Below are positions 8,313 to 17,118 of a stretch of DNA of 64,000 bases, in pieces; position 1 is the first letter of the stretch, and the number at the start of each line of letters is the position of its first letter. The stretch comes from an uncultured Oscillospiraceae bacterium (GTDB taxonomy: Bacteria > Bacillota > Clostridia > Oscillospirales > Acutalibacteraceae). The notes beneath the pieces are model-generated. The model did no database searches. It had not been told where the DNA came from and saw only the letters and a list, made by a program, of their open reading frames with translations. Made by a program: the position numbers and the translations under genes. The stretch is taken from contig CASEMN010000013.1 of the NCBI GenBank assembly GCA_949289045.1, positions 38,073 through 102,072 on the forward strand, read 5' to 3'.

Positions 8313-8839
8313 ATAAAATAATCAACGGAATATTACAGAACATGACAGAAGAAGAGGTTAAAAAGCAAAAAAACGAAGAGATGCAAGATAAACTCAAAAT
8401 ATTAACTGAATCTGAAGTGTTTACCTTATTTGCCAAGCAGCAGATCAACAAATTAACAGTTGATGATAATACAGCGCTGAGAATGAAATCTTATTATCCG
8501 ACTTGGAAAGAGCTTGTAGACGCTAATTTCACAGCTAAAGAAGCAGGTTTTAAATTCACGTATGGCGAAGATTTGTACAAGACTATCCCACCCGAACAGC
8601 AGTTTCTTGAGAACTGGGTACCAGGACAGGGCACAGAGTCCATATTCGAGAGGATAGATGAAACCCACATAGGCACAAAGGAAGATCCTATCCCGTTTAA
8701 AATCAATATGGCGGTTTTCAAGGACAAGTATTACACAGAGGACGGAATACTTTACATATGTACCCGCAATTCCGAACAGCCTCTTCAAAACAAAGCCTCT
8801 GAACTTGTAGGGCACTATTTTGAGGTGGTAGAAGAATGA
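8309..8839 (+). CDS. Tail fibre accessory protein with CBM5/12-like domain
   Basis: 176 residues, overlapping the fibre gene by 4 bp. The C-terminal part has the pattern of a small chitin-binding-like module found on phage tail proteins ('VFKDKYYTEDGILYICTR', 'ASELVGHYFEVVE'). The N-terminal part is charged and helical. Most likely a receptor-binding or fibre-assembly partner of the upstream gene. Confidence 0.65.
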   Translation: MNKIINGILQNMTEEEVKKQKNEEMQDKLKILTESEVFTLFAKQQINKLTVDDNTALRMKSYYPTWKELVDANFTAKEAGFKFTYGEDLYKTIPPEQQFLENWVPGQGTESIFERIDETHIGTKEDPIPFKINMAVFKDKYYTEDGILYICTRNSEQPLQNKASELVGHYFEVVEE

Positions 8840-9369
8840 CAAGTTCTGAAAAGCAGCTCATAGGTTCCCGCTCCCGTGCATCAGGAGCAGCCTTCGAAAA
8901 GCTCATAGAAACTTCTTGTGAAGTATACAAAAACAGAAAGCTTGCATACATAGAAAAGACCCCTGAGCCTATGCGTCCCATAAGCGGAGCGGACAGGCAG
9001 GGCAAATTTACAGCAATATACACCGCCGCCGCCCAGCCAGATTATAAAGGCACTCTTTCGGGAGGTAGGGCGGTAGTATTTGAGGCAAAGCACACAGATT
9101 CAGACACAATGAAGCAGGAGCGGGTAACTCCCGCTCAGGCTGAGGCTCTGCGCATACATTACGAATTAGGTGCGCTGTGCTTTGTTCTGATAAGCATCAA
9201 AGACCGCTATTTTGCTATTCCGTGGCACGAGTGGAAGTATATGAAGCAAAGCTTCGGACGCAAATATATCACAACTGCTGACCTTAAAGAATATGAGGTG
9301 AAAATGAAAGCTGACAAAGGCAGCGTATACCTTGATTTTTTGCCTGCGGCATTAATATGTGCAGTATAA
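8836..9369 (+). CDS. RecU-like Holliday junction resolvase
   Basis: 177 residues of the RecU / PD-(D/E)XK resolvase type: 'AAAQPDYKGTL', then 'VVFEAKHTDSD' supplying the D...ExK catalytic core, then 'EQERV' helix and 'LCFVLISIKDRYFAIPW'. RecU cuts four-way junctions during recombination. Phage copies resolve branched DNA before packaging. It overlaps the upstream gene by 4 bp. Confidence 0.85.
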   Translation: MTSSEKQLIGSRSRASGAAFEKLIETSCEVYKNRKLAYIEKTPEPMRPISGADRQGKFTAIYTAAAQPDYKGTLSGGRAVVFEAKHTDSDTMKQERVTPAQAEALRIHYELGALCFVLISIKDRYFAIPWHEWKYMKQSFGRKYITTADLKEYEVKMKADKGSVYLDFLPAALICAV

Positions 9370-9396
9370 TAAATGAGAATCGAAGGAGCGGGATAA

Positions 9397-9801
9397 ATGA
9401 CCCTTAAAGAACTATCACAGCTCTACTACCTTAACCGTGAAATAGAGAATGACCGCCGCCGCCTTGAGGAACTGGAAGCAAAGCTTACTTCTCCGTCCTC
9501 TCCCAATCTCTCAGGTATGCCGAGAAGCACCGCTTACGGCAACAAGATAGAATTATCCGTAGTTGATATAATGGACCTTAAAGCAATCATAGCGACAAAA
9601 CAGCAGCAATGCATCTATGAGCGCAGCCGCCTTATGAGATATATCACCGAAATTGATGATAGCCTTACAAGAGAGATATTTATATTTCGCTTCGTGAACG
9701 GCCTTTCGTGGCGTCAGGTTGCAGCAAGCGTAGGAGGAAACAATACAGAAGCCAGCGTTAAAATGATATGTTATAGGCGCATCAAAGAAGCAAACGAATA
9801 A
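9397..9801 (+). CDS. ArpU/RinA-like late transcription regulator
   Basis: 134 residues with an N-terminal coiled coil and a C-terminal sigma-70 region-4-like HTH: 'REIFIFRFVNGLSWRQVAASVGG' then 'KMICYRRIKEA'. This is the layout of the DUF1492/ArpU/RinA family, which controls late gene expression in Bacillota phages. It lies immediately before the repeat-bearing late promoter and the terminase genes, which fits that role. SD GAAGGAG precedes the ATG. Confidence 0.8.
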   Translation: MTLKELSQLYYLNREIENDRRRLEELEAKLTSPSSPNLSGMPRSTAYGNKIELSVVDIMDLKAIIATKQQQCIYERSRLMRYITEIDDSLTREIFIFRFVNGLSWRQVAASVGGNNTEASVKMICYRRIKEANE

Positions 9802-9803
9802 AC

Positions 9804-9846
9804 TTGTTACTTTTGTTACTTTTGTTACTTTTGTTTCTGCTATAAT
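9804..9846 (+). promoter_or_regulatory. Late promoter with four 9-bp tandem repeats
   Basis: TTGTTACTT is repeated at 9804-9812, 9813-9821 and 9822-9830, with a degenerate copy at 9831-9839. It is followed directly by an extended -10, TGC-TATAAT (9838-9846). No consensus -35 is present at the expected position, so the repeats probably bind an activator, with the upstream ArpU-like protein as candidate. Confidence 0.7.
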
Positions 9847-9867
9847 ATAAGCTGAGATAAAAAGAAA

Positions 9868-9895
9868 AACCCGTTCCAATCAAGGAGCGGGTTTT
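9868..9895 (+). terminator. Intrinsic terminator/attenuator just after the late promoter
   Basis: AACCCGTTCC / GGAGCGGGTT (one G-U pair) with a 6-nt loop, then a short T-run. It starts only about 15 nt after the expected transcription start, so it would end nearly all transcripts from that promoter unless antitermination occurs. Confidence 0.75.
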
Positions 9896-9903
9896 GTTAT
9901 GCC

Positions 9904-9922
9904 TTTTTGCAATCAATTACAA
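9904..9922. repeat. 19-bp repeat, copy 2
   Basis: Exact copy of the 1498-1516 repeat, here between the terminator and the terminase small subunit gene. Confidence 0.55.
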
Positions 9923-9943
9923 TGAAACCGAGGTGGTGAATAT

Positions 9944-10396
9944 GTGAACACAAAAAACAAAGGCGGCAGACCTCCTAAATTTAAAAGCCCCGAAGAAATG
10001 CAGAAAAAAATAGACGATTATTTTACTCAGTGTGAGGGTAAAGTGCTCACAGATACCGAAGGAAAAGCGGTTTTAGATAAATACGGAAACCCTGTTATTG
10101 TTGGTGCAAAGCCACCTACTGTAACAGGTCTCGCTCTTGCACTGGGCTTTACAAGCCGTCAAGCACTCCTTAATTACCAGGCAAGACCGAAGTTTATTGA
10201 CACGATAATGCGTGCGAAAAGTAGATGTGAAGAATACGCTGAAAGCAGGCTATACGACAGAGAAGGAGTAAGAGGAGCAACGTTCAGCTTGACAAACAAT
10301 TTCAAAGGGTGGAGTAACTGCCCGGAACAGACGGAAGAAAGCGAAGTCCTAAAAAAAGCAAAGGAAATTTTAGAGGGTGTAAACAGTGTCATTTAG
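9944..10396 (+). CDS. terS: Terminase small subunit
   Basis: 150 residues from GTG 9944 (SD CGAGGTGGTG). It starts 'NKGGRPPKFKSPEEM', typical of small-terminase DNA-binding proteins, and has an HTH region 'TVTGLALALGFTSRQALLNY'. It binds the packaging site and loads the large subunit. It ends 11 bp inside the large-subunit gene. Confidence 0.85.
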   Translation: MNTKNKGGRPPKFKSPEEMQKKIDDYFTQCEGKVLTDTEGKAVLDKYGNPVIVGAKPPTVTGLALALGFTSRQALLNYQARPKFIDTIMRAKSRCEEYAESRLYDREGVRGATFSLTNNFKGWSNCPEQTEESEVLKKAKEILEGVNSVI

Positions 10397-11567
10397 TCAG
10401 AAGCAGACTGAATATTTAATGAACTGCAATCACAGGTGGAATGTAAAAACAGGAGCAACACGCTCAGGAAAAACCTTTCTTGACTATTTTGTTATACCTA
10501 AAAGAATTCTTAAATGCCAACAGAACGGGCTTATAGTTTTATTGGGAAATACAAAAGGAACCCTTGAGAGAAATATACTTGAACCCATGCGCAGCATATG
10601 GTCGCCTGAGCTTGTAGGGCAGATAAGCAGCAACAATACCGTAAACATATTCGGTAAAAAATGTTATGCGTTGGGAGCTGACAAGATAAACCAGGTAAGT
10701 AAATTACAAGGCGCTGCATTTGAATATTGTTACGGTGATGAAATAACAACATGGCACGAAGATGTTTTCCAGATGCTAAAGAGCCGTTTGTCTTGTCCAA
10801 ACAGTTGCTTTGACGGTACATGCAACCCGGAAAGCCCCATGCATTGGTTTAAAAAGTTTCTTGAAAGCGACGCTGATATATATCAGCAGGCATATACCAT
10901 TGACGACAATCCTTTTCTTGATCCCACATTTGTTGAAAACCTCAAAAATGAATATTCAGGAACTGTTTATTACGATAGATTTATTTTAGGCAAATGGGCT
11001 CTTGCTTCAGGTCTTGTTTATCCCATGTTTAAAGTCGGAAGACTTGAAGATGTTTCTATCTTGAAAAAAGGACGCTGGTTTATAAGCGTTGACTACGGAA
11101 CCTATAATCCGTTTTCCGCAGGCCTTTGGTGCGTAGCCGGAGAAAAAGCTTACAGAATAAAAGAATTCTACTATTCAGGCAGAAAGAGTTTGATGCCGAA
11201 GACAGATGAAGAATATTACAGTGAGCTTGAAAAACTGGCAGGTGACAGATACATAGAGCGAGTTGTAATCGACCCGTCTGCTTCAAGTTTCATTGAGACA
11301 ATCAAACGCCACAAGCGCTTCAGAGTTTTCCATGCCAATAATGAAGTGGTGAGCGGAATACGTAATGTAGCTACAGCGCTCAATAAGGGTATGCTTCAAA
11401 TTCTGCCTGAATGTAAAGATTCCATAACGGAATTCGGGCTTTATTCATGGAACGATAAATCCGTGCAAGATGAACCCATAAAGGAAAACGACCACGCAAT
11501 GGATGAAATAAGGTATTTTGTACGAACGATATTGCGCCGTGAGTTTAAGTGGATAGATTGGAGCTGA
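10386..11567 (+). CDS. terL: Terminase large subunit (PBSX-type)
   Basis: 393 residues from a GTG start. ATPase motifs: Walker A 'KTGATRSGKTF' near residue 25 and Walker B/catalytic Glu 'YCYGDEIT' near 118. The C-terminal nuclease has acidic residues at 'ISVDYGTYN', 'VVIDPSAS' and 'HAMDEIRYF'. It powers DNA packaging and cuts genome ends. The gene order small subunit, large subunit, portal is standard. Confidence 0.92.
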   Translation: MSFSQKQTEYLMNCNHRWNVKTGATRSGKTFLDYFVIPKRILKCQQNGLIVLLGNTKGTLERNILEPMRSIWSPELVGQISSNNTVNIFGKKCYALGADKINQVSKLQGAAFEYCYGDEITTWHEDVFQMLKSRLSCPNSCFDGTCNPESPMHWFKKFLESDADIYQQAYTIDDNPFLDPTFVENLKNEYSGTVYYDRFILGKWALASGLVYPMFKVGRLEDVSILKKGRWFISVDYGTYNPFSAGLWCVAGEKAYRIKEFYYSGRKSLMPKTDEEYYSELEKLAGDRYIERVVIDPSASSFIETIKRHKRFRVFHANNEVVSGIRNVATALNKGMLQILPECKDSITEFGLYSWNDKSVQDEPIKENDHAMDEIRYFVRTILRREFKWIDWS

Positions 11568-11571
11568 GAAA

Positions 11572-13038
11572 ATGGGAAAAATCGGAGAAAGGGTGAAAGC
11601 CATGATAAGAGACTGGCTGCAAATCCAGTCTGCGCCGCAGCAAAGCATAATTATAAGCGAGGAAACAAGCTTTGAAGCAAATGTAATAAAAAACAAAATT
11701 TGGTATCGAGGAGTAGCCGGAGAACTTCAGCAGTTATACAGGCAGCTGAATACAACAGGTGGGCGCTTCTGGGCGAGTGTACCAACTGACAGGAAAATAA
11801 GAAGAATACATAGTGGGCTGCCGTCGGTGATTGTTGACACATTGACGTACATAGTGAAGGCGGATTATTCGCCTGAGGTTTTCGGAGATGAAGGAAACAC
11901 AGACTGGGAAAATATAGAAAAGGAGATAGATTTTGCCGAGCTTATAGGTGAGGCGGTAAGTCAGACACTGGTTACAGGTGACGGCGCATTTAAGATTTCG
12001 GTGGACCCGGAGATTTCCCCTTATCCGCTTTGTGAATTTTATCCAGCCGACAGAGTAAAATTCGATTTCAAAAGAGGCAGGATAACAGCTATACGTTTTT
12101 ACACTAACTATGTTCAAAAATCAGTGAAATATACCCTTGAAGAAATATATTCAAAAAATAAAGTAGAATATCATCTTTTCAGAGGAGAGCACGAGGTTTC
12201 CCTAAAAACTATCAAAGAGCTTTCGGAATATAAGCCTATTACCTTTGCCGGAGATTTCATAATGGCGGTTCCGTTTAAGATTTATTCCAGCAGTAAATAT
12301 CCCGGCAGAGGAAAATCAATTTTTGATAATAAAACAGATGATTTTGACGCTTATGACGAAGTGATAAGTCAGTGGATGGACGCTGTAAGGCGTGGACGTG
12401 TGCAGAGGTACATTCCCGACGACCTTATACCAAGAAACAGCAAAGGCGAAATGCAGGAAGTGAGCGCTTTTGGCGCTGATTATATAAAGATTGACAGCGG
12501 CAGCGGGACAGACAGCTCAGAGCAAAAGATACAGGTTGTGCAGCCTGATATTAATTATGAAGCATATCTGAGCGCATACACTTCTACTCTCGATATATGT
12601 CTTCAAGGTCTTCTTTCTCCCGCAACATTAGGAATAGACTTAGGAAAAATGTCGTCAGCTGATGCACAGCGTGAGAAAAAGGACATAACGGGACATACAA
12701 GAAATGCCATAACCAGTGCACTTGAAAAAGCACTGCCTAAGCTTATTTCAGCTTTGCTCATGACATATGACAATATGCTCAGCCGATCGCCGGGAAGCTA
12801 TTGTCCTACCGTGGAGTTTGGCGAATACGGAGCTCCTGATTTTGACAGCCGAGTGGATGTAGTGAATAAAGCGGCAACAGCCGGAACAATGAGTGTAGAA
12901 GCCCAGGTGGAAGAGCTTTGGGGAGACAGTAAAGACAAAAAGTGGAAGGAGGAAGAGATTAAACGCATAAACACAATGAAAGGTCTTATTTCCGGAGCTC
13001 CTCCTAAAGTAGGGGATGAGATAGTTGATGTGGAGTGA
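11572..13038 (+). CDS. Portal protein (SPP1 gp6-like)
   Basis: 488 residues, immediately downstream of the large terminase. The pattern (N-terminal 'RRIHSGLPSVIVDTLTYIV', central 'YDEVISQWMDAVRRGR', C-terminal acidic tail) fits the SPP1-type portal family. It forms the dodecameric ring at the packaging vertex. Confidence 0.85.
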   Translation: MGKIGERVKAMIRDWLQIQSAPQQSIIISEETSFEANVIKNKIWYRGVAGELQQLYRQLNTTGGRFWASVPTDRKIRRIHSGLPSVIVDTLTYIVKADYSPEVFGDEGNTDWENIEKEIDFAELIGEAVSQTLVTGDGAFKISVDPEISPYPLCEFYPADRVKFDFKRGRITAIRFYTNYVQKSVKYTLEEIYSKNKVEYHLFRGEHEVSLKTIKELSEYKPITFAGDFIMAVPFKIYSSSKYPGRGKSIFDNKTDDFDAYDEVISQWMDAVRRGRVQRYIPDDLIPRNSKGEMQEVSAFGADYIKIDSGSGTDSSEQKIQVVQPDINYEAYLSAYTSTLDICLQGLLSPATLGIDLGKMSSADAQREKKDITGHTRNAITSALEKALPKLISALLMTYDNMLSRSPGSYCPTVEFGEYGAPDFDSRVDVVNKAATAGTMSVEAQVEELWGDSKDKKWKEEEIKRINTMKGLISGAPPKVGDEIVDVE

Positions 13039-14686
13039 TATATCGGATATTTTTGCCGAGATAGAGGCTTTACTGATAGGCTCCCTTCACAGAAATCTTA
13101 AATCTCATGAGGAATGGGAGAAAGAAGAGGGCTTTAAATGGCCAGCGTGGCAGTCCCTGAAGCTTGCCAATATAGAAAATTTCAGGCGGGAAAACAGAGA
13201 GCTTATGAATAGATACAAGAAGGTCATAGGCTCTGAGACAGAAAAATTGCTCAAGGAGCAGTTTGCAGAGGGACATGGTGAAACGCAGGACGGAGTTACA
13301 GAGAAATCGTTTTTCGGAATAAACCGACGCAGGAACGAGGCGTTGATTTCCGATATTTTAAATTTGGAAGAAAACGCTCAGTCTGCTGCATTGAGAATGA
13401 TGGACGATGTATACCGTCAAACTGTATATAAAGCTCATCTTGCAATGTCATCCGGAGTGGTTACACTTCCACAGGCCATAGATATGGCTACAAAAAGTTT
13501 TTTAGAAAAGGGCATTGACTGTATTGTCTATAAAGACGGAAGCAGGCACAATATAGCAGACTATGTACAAATGGCTCTGAGAACCGCCGCAACACGCTCA
13601 TATCTTCAGGGCGAAGCGGAAAAGCGTATGGAACTGGGAATAGATACGGTAATCGTATCCCAATACGGAGCTTGTTCCGAAACCTGTCTCCCTTGGCAGG
13701 GAAAGGTTTATATAGACGATGTGTTTATGCCTTTCAGCGGTGAGCGAAGCGGAGATAAAGGCAAAAGCGTCAACGGCAAATGGTACACCCTCCTTTCCGT
13801 GGCGGTTAAAGGGGGATTGTTTCATCCTAATTGCCGTCATACGCTGTCAACCTGGGATGAAGGAACGAGCAGCCTACCAGAACCTCTCGATAAAAATAAA
13901 ATCCGTGAAAACTCAAAGCTTGAAGCAAAGCAGCGTGAACTTGAGCGGGAGGTGCGAAAGTGGAAACGTCTTGCCGAGGGAACTCAGGAGGAATGGCAAA
14001 GGAAAACATATCAAAAAAAGGTGAGAGAGGCTCAAAAAAATCTCAGAGAATTTATAGCTGAACATGAAGACGTTCTGAGGCGAGATTATTGGAGAGAAAA
14101 AGTTTACACCCTTAAAGAAAAAACGTCTTTATCCGGTGAAATCAGGACGGAAGAAAAAACAGCTAAAGGGGACGTTTCACAATCACTTGAGAATAAATCA
14201 CCTCAGTTAAAAGAAAAGAACGCAGATGTACAGCACAATCCTGTTGATGAAATGACAGATGAGGACATATATGCGCTTAATACATACAAATCAGCTGAAA
14301 GCTATAAAATTAATGATTTGCTGCGAAGAGATGAGTCTCTCAGCCAGCAAGAGGAAGAGATCGTCAGCAATATAGAAAGAGCAATTGCTAAGCTTCCCAT
14401 ATATAAAGGTGAAGTATATCGTTCTCTTGAGAGTGATATGATGACTGATTTAGAAAGATTCAATCAGGAACATATTCCAGGACGTATAGTTACATATCAA
14501 GCCTTTACATCTACCAGTACAATAGTGTATGATGAATCTATGGATATTCAGCTGATAATTGAGAGTAAAACAGGCCGTGATATGCGAAAATATAACCCGA
14601 TGGAACAGGAAATACTGTTCCCGAGAGGCTCACGGTTTTTAATTACAAAAAGAGAGGGAAACAAGATATGGATGAAAGAAATCTGA
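13028..14686 (+). CDS. Minor head (MuF-type) protein fused to an ADP-ribosyltransferase
   Basis: About 552 residues (ATG 13028; a TTG one codon earlier is also possible). The first about 290 residues are a MuF/SPP1 gp7-like minor head protein, including 'GLFHPNCRHTLSTWDEG'. A charged coiled-coil linker follows. The C-terminal about 140 residues look like an R-S-E mono-ADP-ribosyltransferase: 'GEVYRSLES' (Arg, near 461), 'YQAFTSTST' (S-T-S, near 492) and 'MEQEILFPRGSRF' (E-x-E, near 525). The toxin domain would be carried in the capsid and could be injected with the DNA. It overlaps the next gene by 19 bp. Confidence 0.85.
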   Translation: MWSDISDIFAEIEALLIGSLHRNLKSHEEWEKEEGFKWPAWQSLKLANIENFRRENRELMNRYKKVIGSETEKLLKEQFAEGHGETQDGVTEKSFFGINRRRNEALISDILNLEENAQSAALRMMDDVYRQTVYKAHLAMSSGVVTLPQAIDMATKSFLEKGIDCIVYKDGSRHNIADYVQMALRTAATRSYLQGEAEKRMELGIDTVIVSQYGACSETCLPWQGKVYIDDVFMPFSGERSGDKGKSVNGKWYTLLSVAVKGGLFHPNCRHTLSTWDEGTSSLPEPLDKNKIRENSKLEAKQRELEREVRKWKRLAEGTQEEWQRKTYQKKVREAQKNLREFIAEHEDVLRRDYWREKVYTLKEKTSLSGEIRTEEKTAKGDVSQSLENKSPQLKEKNADVQHNPVDEMTDEDIYALNTYKSAESYKINDLLRRDESLSQQEEEIVSNIERAIAKLPIYKGEVYRSLESDMMTDLERFNQEHIPGRIVTYQAFTSTSTIVYDESMDIQLIIESKTGRDMRKYNPMEQEILFPRGSRFLITKREGNKIWMKEI

Positions 14687-14952
14687 CATTTGAGGAGTTT
14701 AAACATTTATCCCAGCAGGAGCAGCAAGAACGTTACAAAGACCTCTCCGAGCACGACAGATTCAGAGCACGTATATCGCAGCCCTCGGCACTGGGACATA
14801 TTATGTGTAATGATTGTATTCACTACCATAAAGACGCTACCTGTGACGCTTTCCCCAACGGAATACCAAAAGAAATTTTTGACAGAGGCGAACACGATAC
14901 TCCTTTTCCCGGAGATAACGGTATTCGCTTTAAGCCGGGGCTCAAGTGGTAA
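14668..14952 (+). CDS. Small CxxC protein partnered with the MuF-ART
   Basis: 94 residues, starting 19 bp inside the ADP-ribosyltransferase gene. Conserved-looking features are 'CNDCIHYHKDATCDAFPNGIP' (split C-x2-C ... C) and 'HDTPFPGDNGIRFKPG'. Small proteins of this pattern often follow phage minor-head toxin genes. An immunity or chaperone role is inferred from position, not shown by the sequence. Confidence 0.65.
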   Translation: MDERNLTFEEFKHLSQQEQQERYKDLSEHDRFRARISQPSALGHIMCNDCIHYHKDATCDAFPNGIPKEIFDRGEHDTPFPGDNGIRFKPGLKW

Positions 14953-14984
14953 AACAAAATAAATAAGTAAAAGCTTCAGAAGCA

Positions 14985-15010
14985 AGCAGTCCGAAAAGGG
15001 CTGCTTTTTT
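14985..15010 (+). terminator. Intrinsic terminator within the head operon
   Basis: AGCAGTCC / GGGCTGCT stem (14985-14992 with 14998-15005, one G-U pair) followed by TTTTTT. It separates the minor head/ART pair from scaffold and capsid genes. Confidence 0.7.
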
Positions 15011-15040
15011 CATACATAATTTTACAAAGGAGGAAAAAAT

Positions 15041-15583
15041 TTGGAAGACGAAAAGAAAAAGAATGTGCCAGGCAAAGAGACTGAAGAGCAGAAAAATGAG
15101 CAGACACAGACCTCTGCTGAGGAAACTTCCGGCACACAGTCTGAAACTTCTGAGAAAGCGGCGGAAAAACAGGGCACAGAATCTGCCGAAGAGAAAGCCG
15201 AAGAAAAAGAGGATGATATGAGTGGCGAGCAAAAGGAAGAATCTTCCCCGGCTCAGGCAGAATCCGACAATCCCGAAAAAAACGACTTTTCTCAGGAGCT
15301 GCTTCTCGCAAAGGCTGAACTTTACGCAATTAAAAGCGGTATGGACGTTTCCTTTGCCGAAGATGCTGTAGTTCTTGCAGTACACGACATAAGAAAGGAG
15401 GGAGGAACACCGGACAGCGACAGCATTGAAAAGGCTGTTAAAAACGTGCTTAAAAGACATCCTGAATGGAATGCAAAAAAGGAGACAGATAAATCCGCCG
15501 GATTTAAAGTAGGTGCTGACGGAACAAAGAATCAAACTACGGAAGATGACGATGCCATTTCCCGTGCCTTTGGAAACAAATAA
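15041..15583 (+). CDS. Capsid scaffold protein
   Basis: 180 residues, highly acidic and lysine/glutamate rich over the first about 90, then a helical C-terminal part. It lies directly before the major capsid gene, which is the standard scaffold position. The TTG start is supported by AAAGGAGG at 15026-15033, 7-8 nt upstream. Confidence 0.75.
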   Translation: MEDEKKKNVPGKETEEQKNEQTQTSAEETSGTQSETSEKAAEKQGTESAEEKAEEKEDDMSGEQKEESSPAQAESDNPEKNDFSQELLLAKAELYAIKSGMDVSFAEDAVVLAVHDIRKEGGTPDSDSIEKAVKNVLKRHPEWNAKKETDKSAGFKVGADGTKNQTTEDDDAISRAFGNK

Positions 15584-15603
15584 GAAAGGAATGATATTTT
15601 AAA

Positions 15604-16485
15604 ATGCCTAACACAGTAAACTATGCCACAAGGTTTGAAAAAGACCTTATGCAGCAGTACAAACGTGAGCTTTGCTCAGCTGAGCTTACAACTCAGAACG
15701 TAACTTTTCTCAACGCTAAAACAATAAAAATTCCCTACATTACTTTAGGCGGATACAAAGACCACAACAGAAACGGCGGCTTTAATCGTCAGAGTGTTTC
15801 AAATGAGTATATGACAAAAACTCTTGAACATGACCGTGATGTTGAATTCTTTGTTGACGCCATGGATGTGGATGAGACAAACGAGGCGCTTTCCGCTGCC
15901 AATATTACCAACGCCTTTGAAAAAGAACAGGCAATTCCCGAAACCGACGCCTATCGTTTCTCAAAGCTTTACAGTGAATTTACTGATGCAGGCGGAGCAG
16001 TCGACAACACTGTTTTGTCTCTTGAAAACATTTTGACTACCTTTGACAAGTGGATGGAGAATATGGATGATGAGGAAGTTCCCGAGGACGGACGTATGCT
16101 CTATGTTACTCCTTCGATTTATACCTTAATTAAACAGGCGGATAAAATCACCAGAACACTGGATGCATCTGTACAGCAGAGCATAGACCGCCGTGTTCGT
16201 TCATTGGATGACGTAACTCTTAAAAAGGTTCCCAAGGGAAGAATGAAGACAAGCTATGACTTTACCGACGGATTCAAGGCTGCCGGAGATGCAAAACAGA
16301 TAAACATGATTCTTGTCCATCCTTCTTCTGTTCTTGCATGTGACAAGCATTCATATATAAGTCTTTGGGCTCCCGGAACTCATACAAGTGGCGACGGATA
16401 CCTGTATCAGAACCGCAAATATGGCGACCTGTTTGTTATCGACACCCGTAAGTCAGGTATCATGATGAACGTGGACGCTGAATAA
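15604..16485 (+). CDS. Major capsid protein
   Basis: 293 residues, 'MPNTVNYATRFEKDLMQQY' followed by segments typical of HK97-fold capsid proteins of clostridial siphophages ('IKIPYITLGGYKDH', 'PEDGRMLYVTPSIY', 'LVHPSSVLACDKH'). Its position after the scaffold gene and before the connector genes supports the call. SD AGAAAGGAATG precedes it. Confidence 0.85.
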   Translation: MPNTVNYATRFEKDLMQQYKRELCSAELTTQNVTFLNAKTIKIPYITLGGYKDHNRNGGFNRQSVSNEYMTKTLEHDRDVEFFVDAMDVDETNEALSAANITNAFEKEQAIPETDAYRFSKLYSEFTDAGGAVDNTVLSLENILTTFDKWMENMDDEEVPEDGRMLYVTPSIYTLIKQADKITRTLDASVQQSIDRRVRSLDDVTLKKVPKGRMKTSYDFTDGFKAAGDAKQINMILVHPSSVLACDKHSYISLWAPGTHTSGDGYLYQNRKYGDLFVIDTRKSGIMMNVDAE

Positions 16486-16498
16486 AGGAGGGAACCTA

Positions 16499-16747
16499 AT
16501 GTACGCCAAAAAACAGAACAAACGCTACACAATCACGGAAGCCGAAACGAAAGGATATCAGGCAAGAGGATATGATATTTACAGCGACGACGGAAAGCTG
16601 ATTGAGACGGGAGCGGGAAAAACTGTTTCCTATGCAAAATATCAGCAGGCTCTTAATAAGATAAAGGAGCTGGAGGAAAAACTTAAACATTTAGAGAACT
16701 CAAAAGCAGATGCATCCAAAGCTAATAAAAACGGAGCAGACAAATAA
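16499..16747 (+). CDS. Small head-associated protein
   Basis: 82 residues; 'YTITEAETKGYQARGYDIYSDDGKLIETG' is a compact domain and the C-terminal half is a coiled coil with a lysine/alanine tail. Strong SD GGAGGGAAC. Its place between capsid and connector genes suggests a head decoration or joining role, but I do not recognise a specific family. Confidence 0.6.
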   Translation: MYAKKQNKRYTITEAETKGYQARGYDIYSDDGKLIETGAGKTVSYAKYQQALNKIKELEEKLKHLENSKADASKANKNGADK

Positions 16748-17118
16748 TGGGACGGTATATTAAAGGTGAAGATTATCGCGCTTTTCCATCCGAAATAGAA
16801 AATGCGGACATAGAGCAGGCAGAGGATGACATCGACGCCGTCACCTTCAATCGTTTGCGCAGCTGCTTCGATGAACTTCCGAAAGGCACAGTGGAGGCAG
16901 TTAAAAGAGCGATAAAATTGCAGGCTGAGTTCATCCATCAGTATGCAGGTCTTTTTGACAGCCCTTTAGCGTCCTATGGAATAAATGGAGTATCTATGAG
17001 TTTTAAAGAGGACGGTGTTATAAATCAGTCAGGCACAGTTGTTTGTAAAGAAGCCTATGCCATTTTAAAAAACTTCGGTTTTACTTACCGGGGGATGGAT
17101 TGGAGACCTCCGACATGA
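16747..17118 (+). CDS. Head-tail connector protein (adaptor)
   Basis: 123 residues, acidic helical N-terminal part and 'AVKRAIKLQAEFIHQYAG', in the first connector position after the capsid (SPP1 gp15/HK97 gp6 position). Overlaps both neighbours. Confidence 0.65.
   Translation: MGRYIKGEDYRAFPSEIENADIEQAEDDIDAVTFNRLRSCFDELPKGTVEAVKRAIKLQAEFIHQYAGLFDSPLASYGINGVSMSFKEDGVINQSGTVVCKEAYAILKNFGFTYRGMDWRPPT

Noticed and set aside
9804..9839. Tandem 9-bp repeats as a CRISPR or minisatellite
   Set aside because: There are no spacers and the array ends exactly at an extended -10, so a promoter element is the better reading.
14942..15535. 197-codon minus-strand ORF
   Set aside because: Phe/Leu/Cys-rich antisense shadow of the acidic scaffold gene, with no SD or family resemblance.
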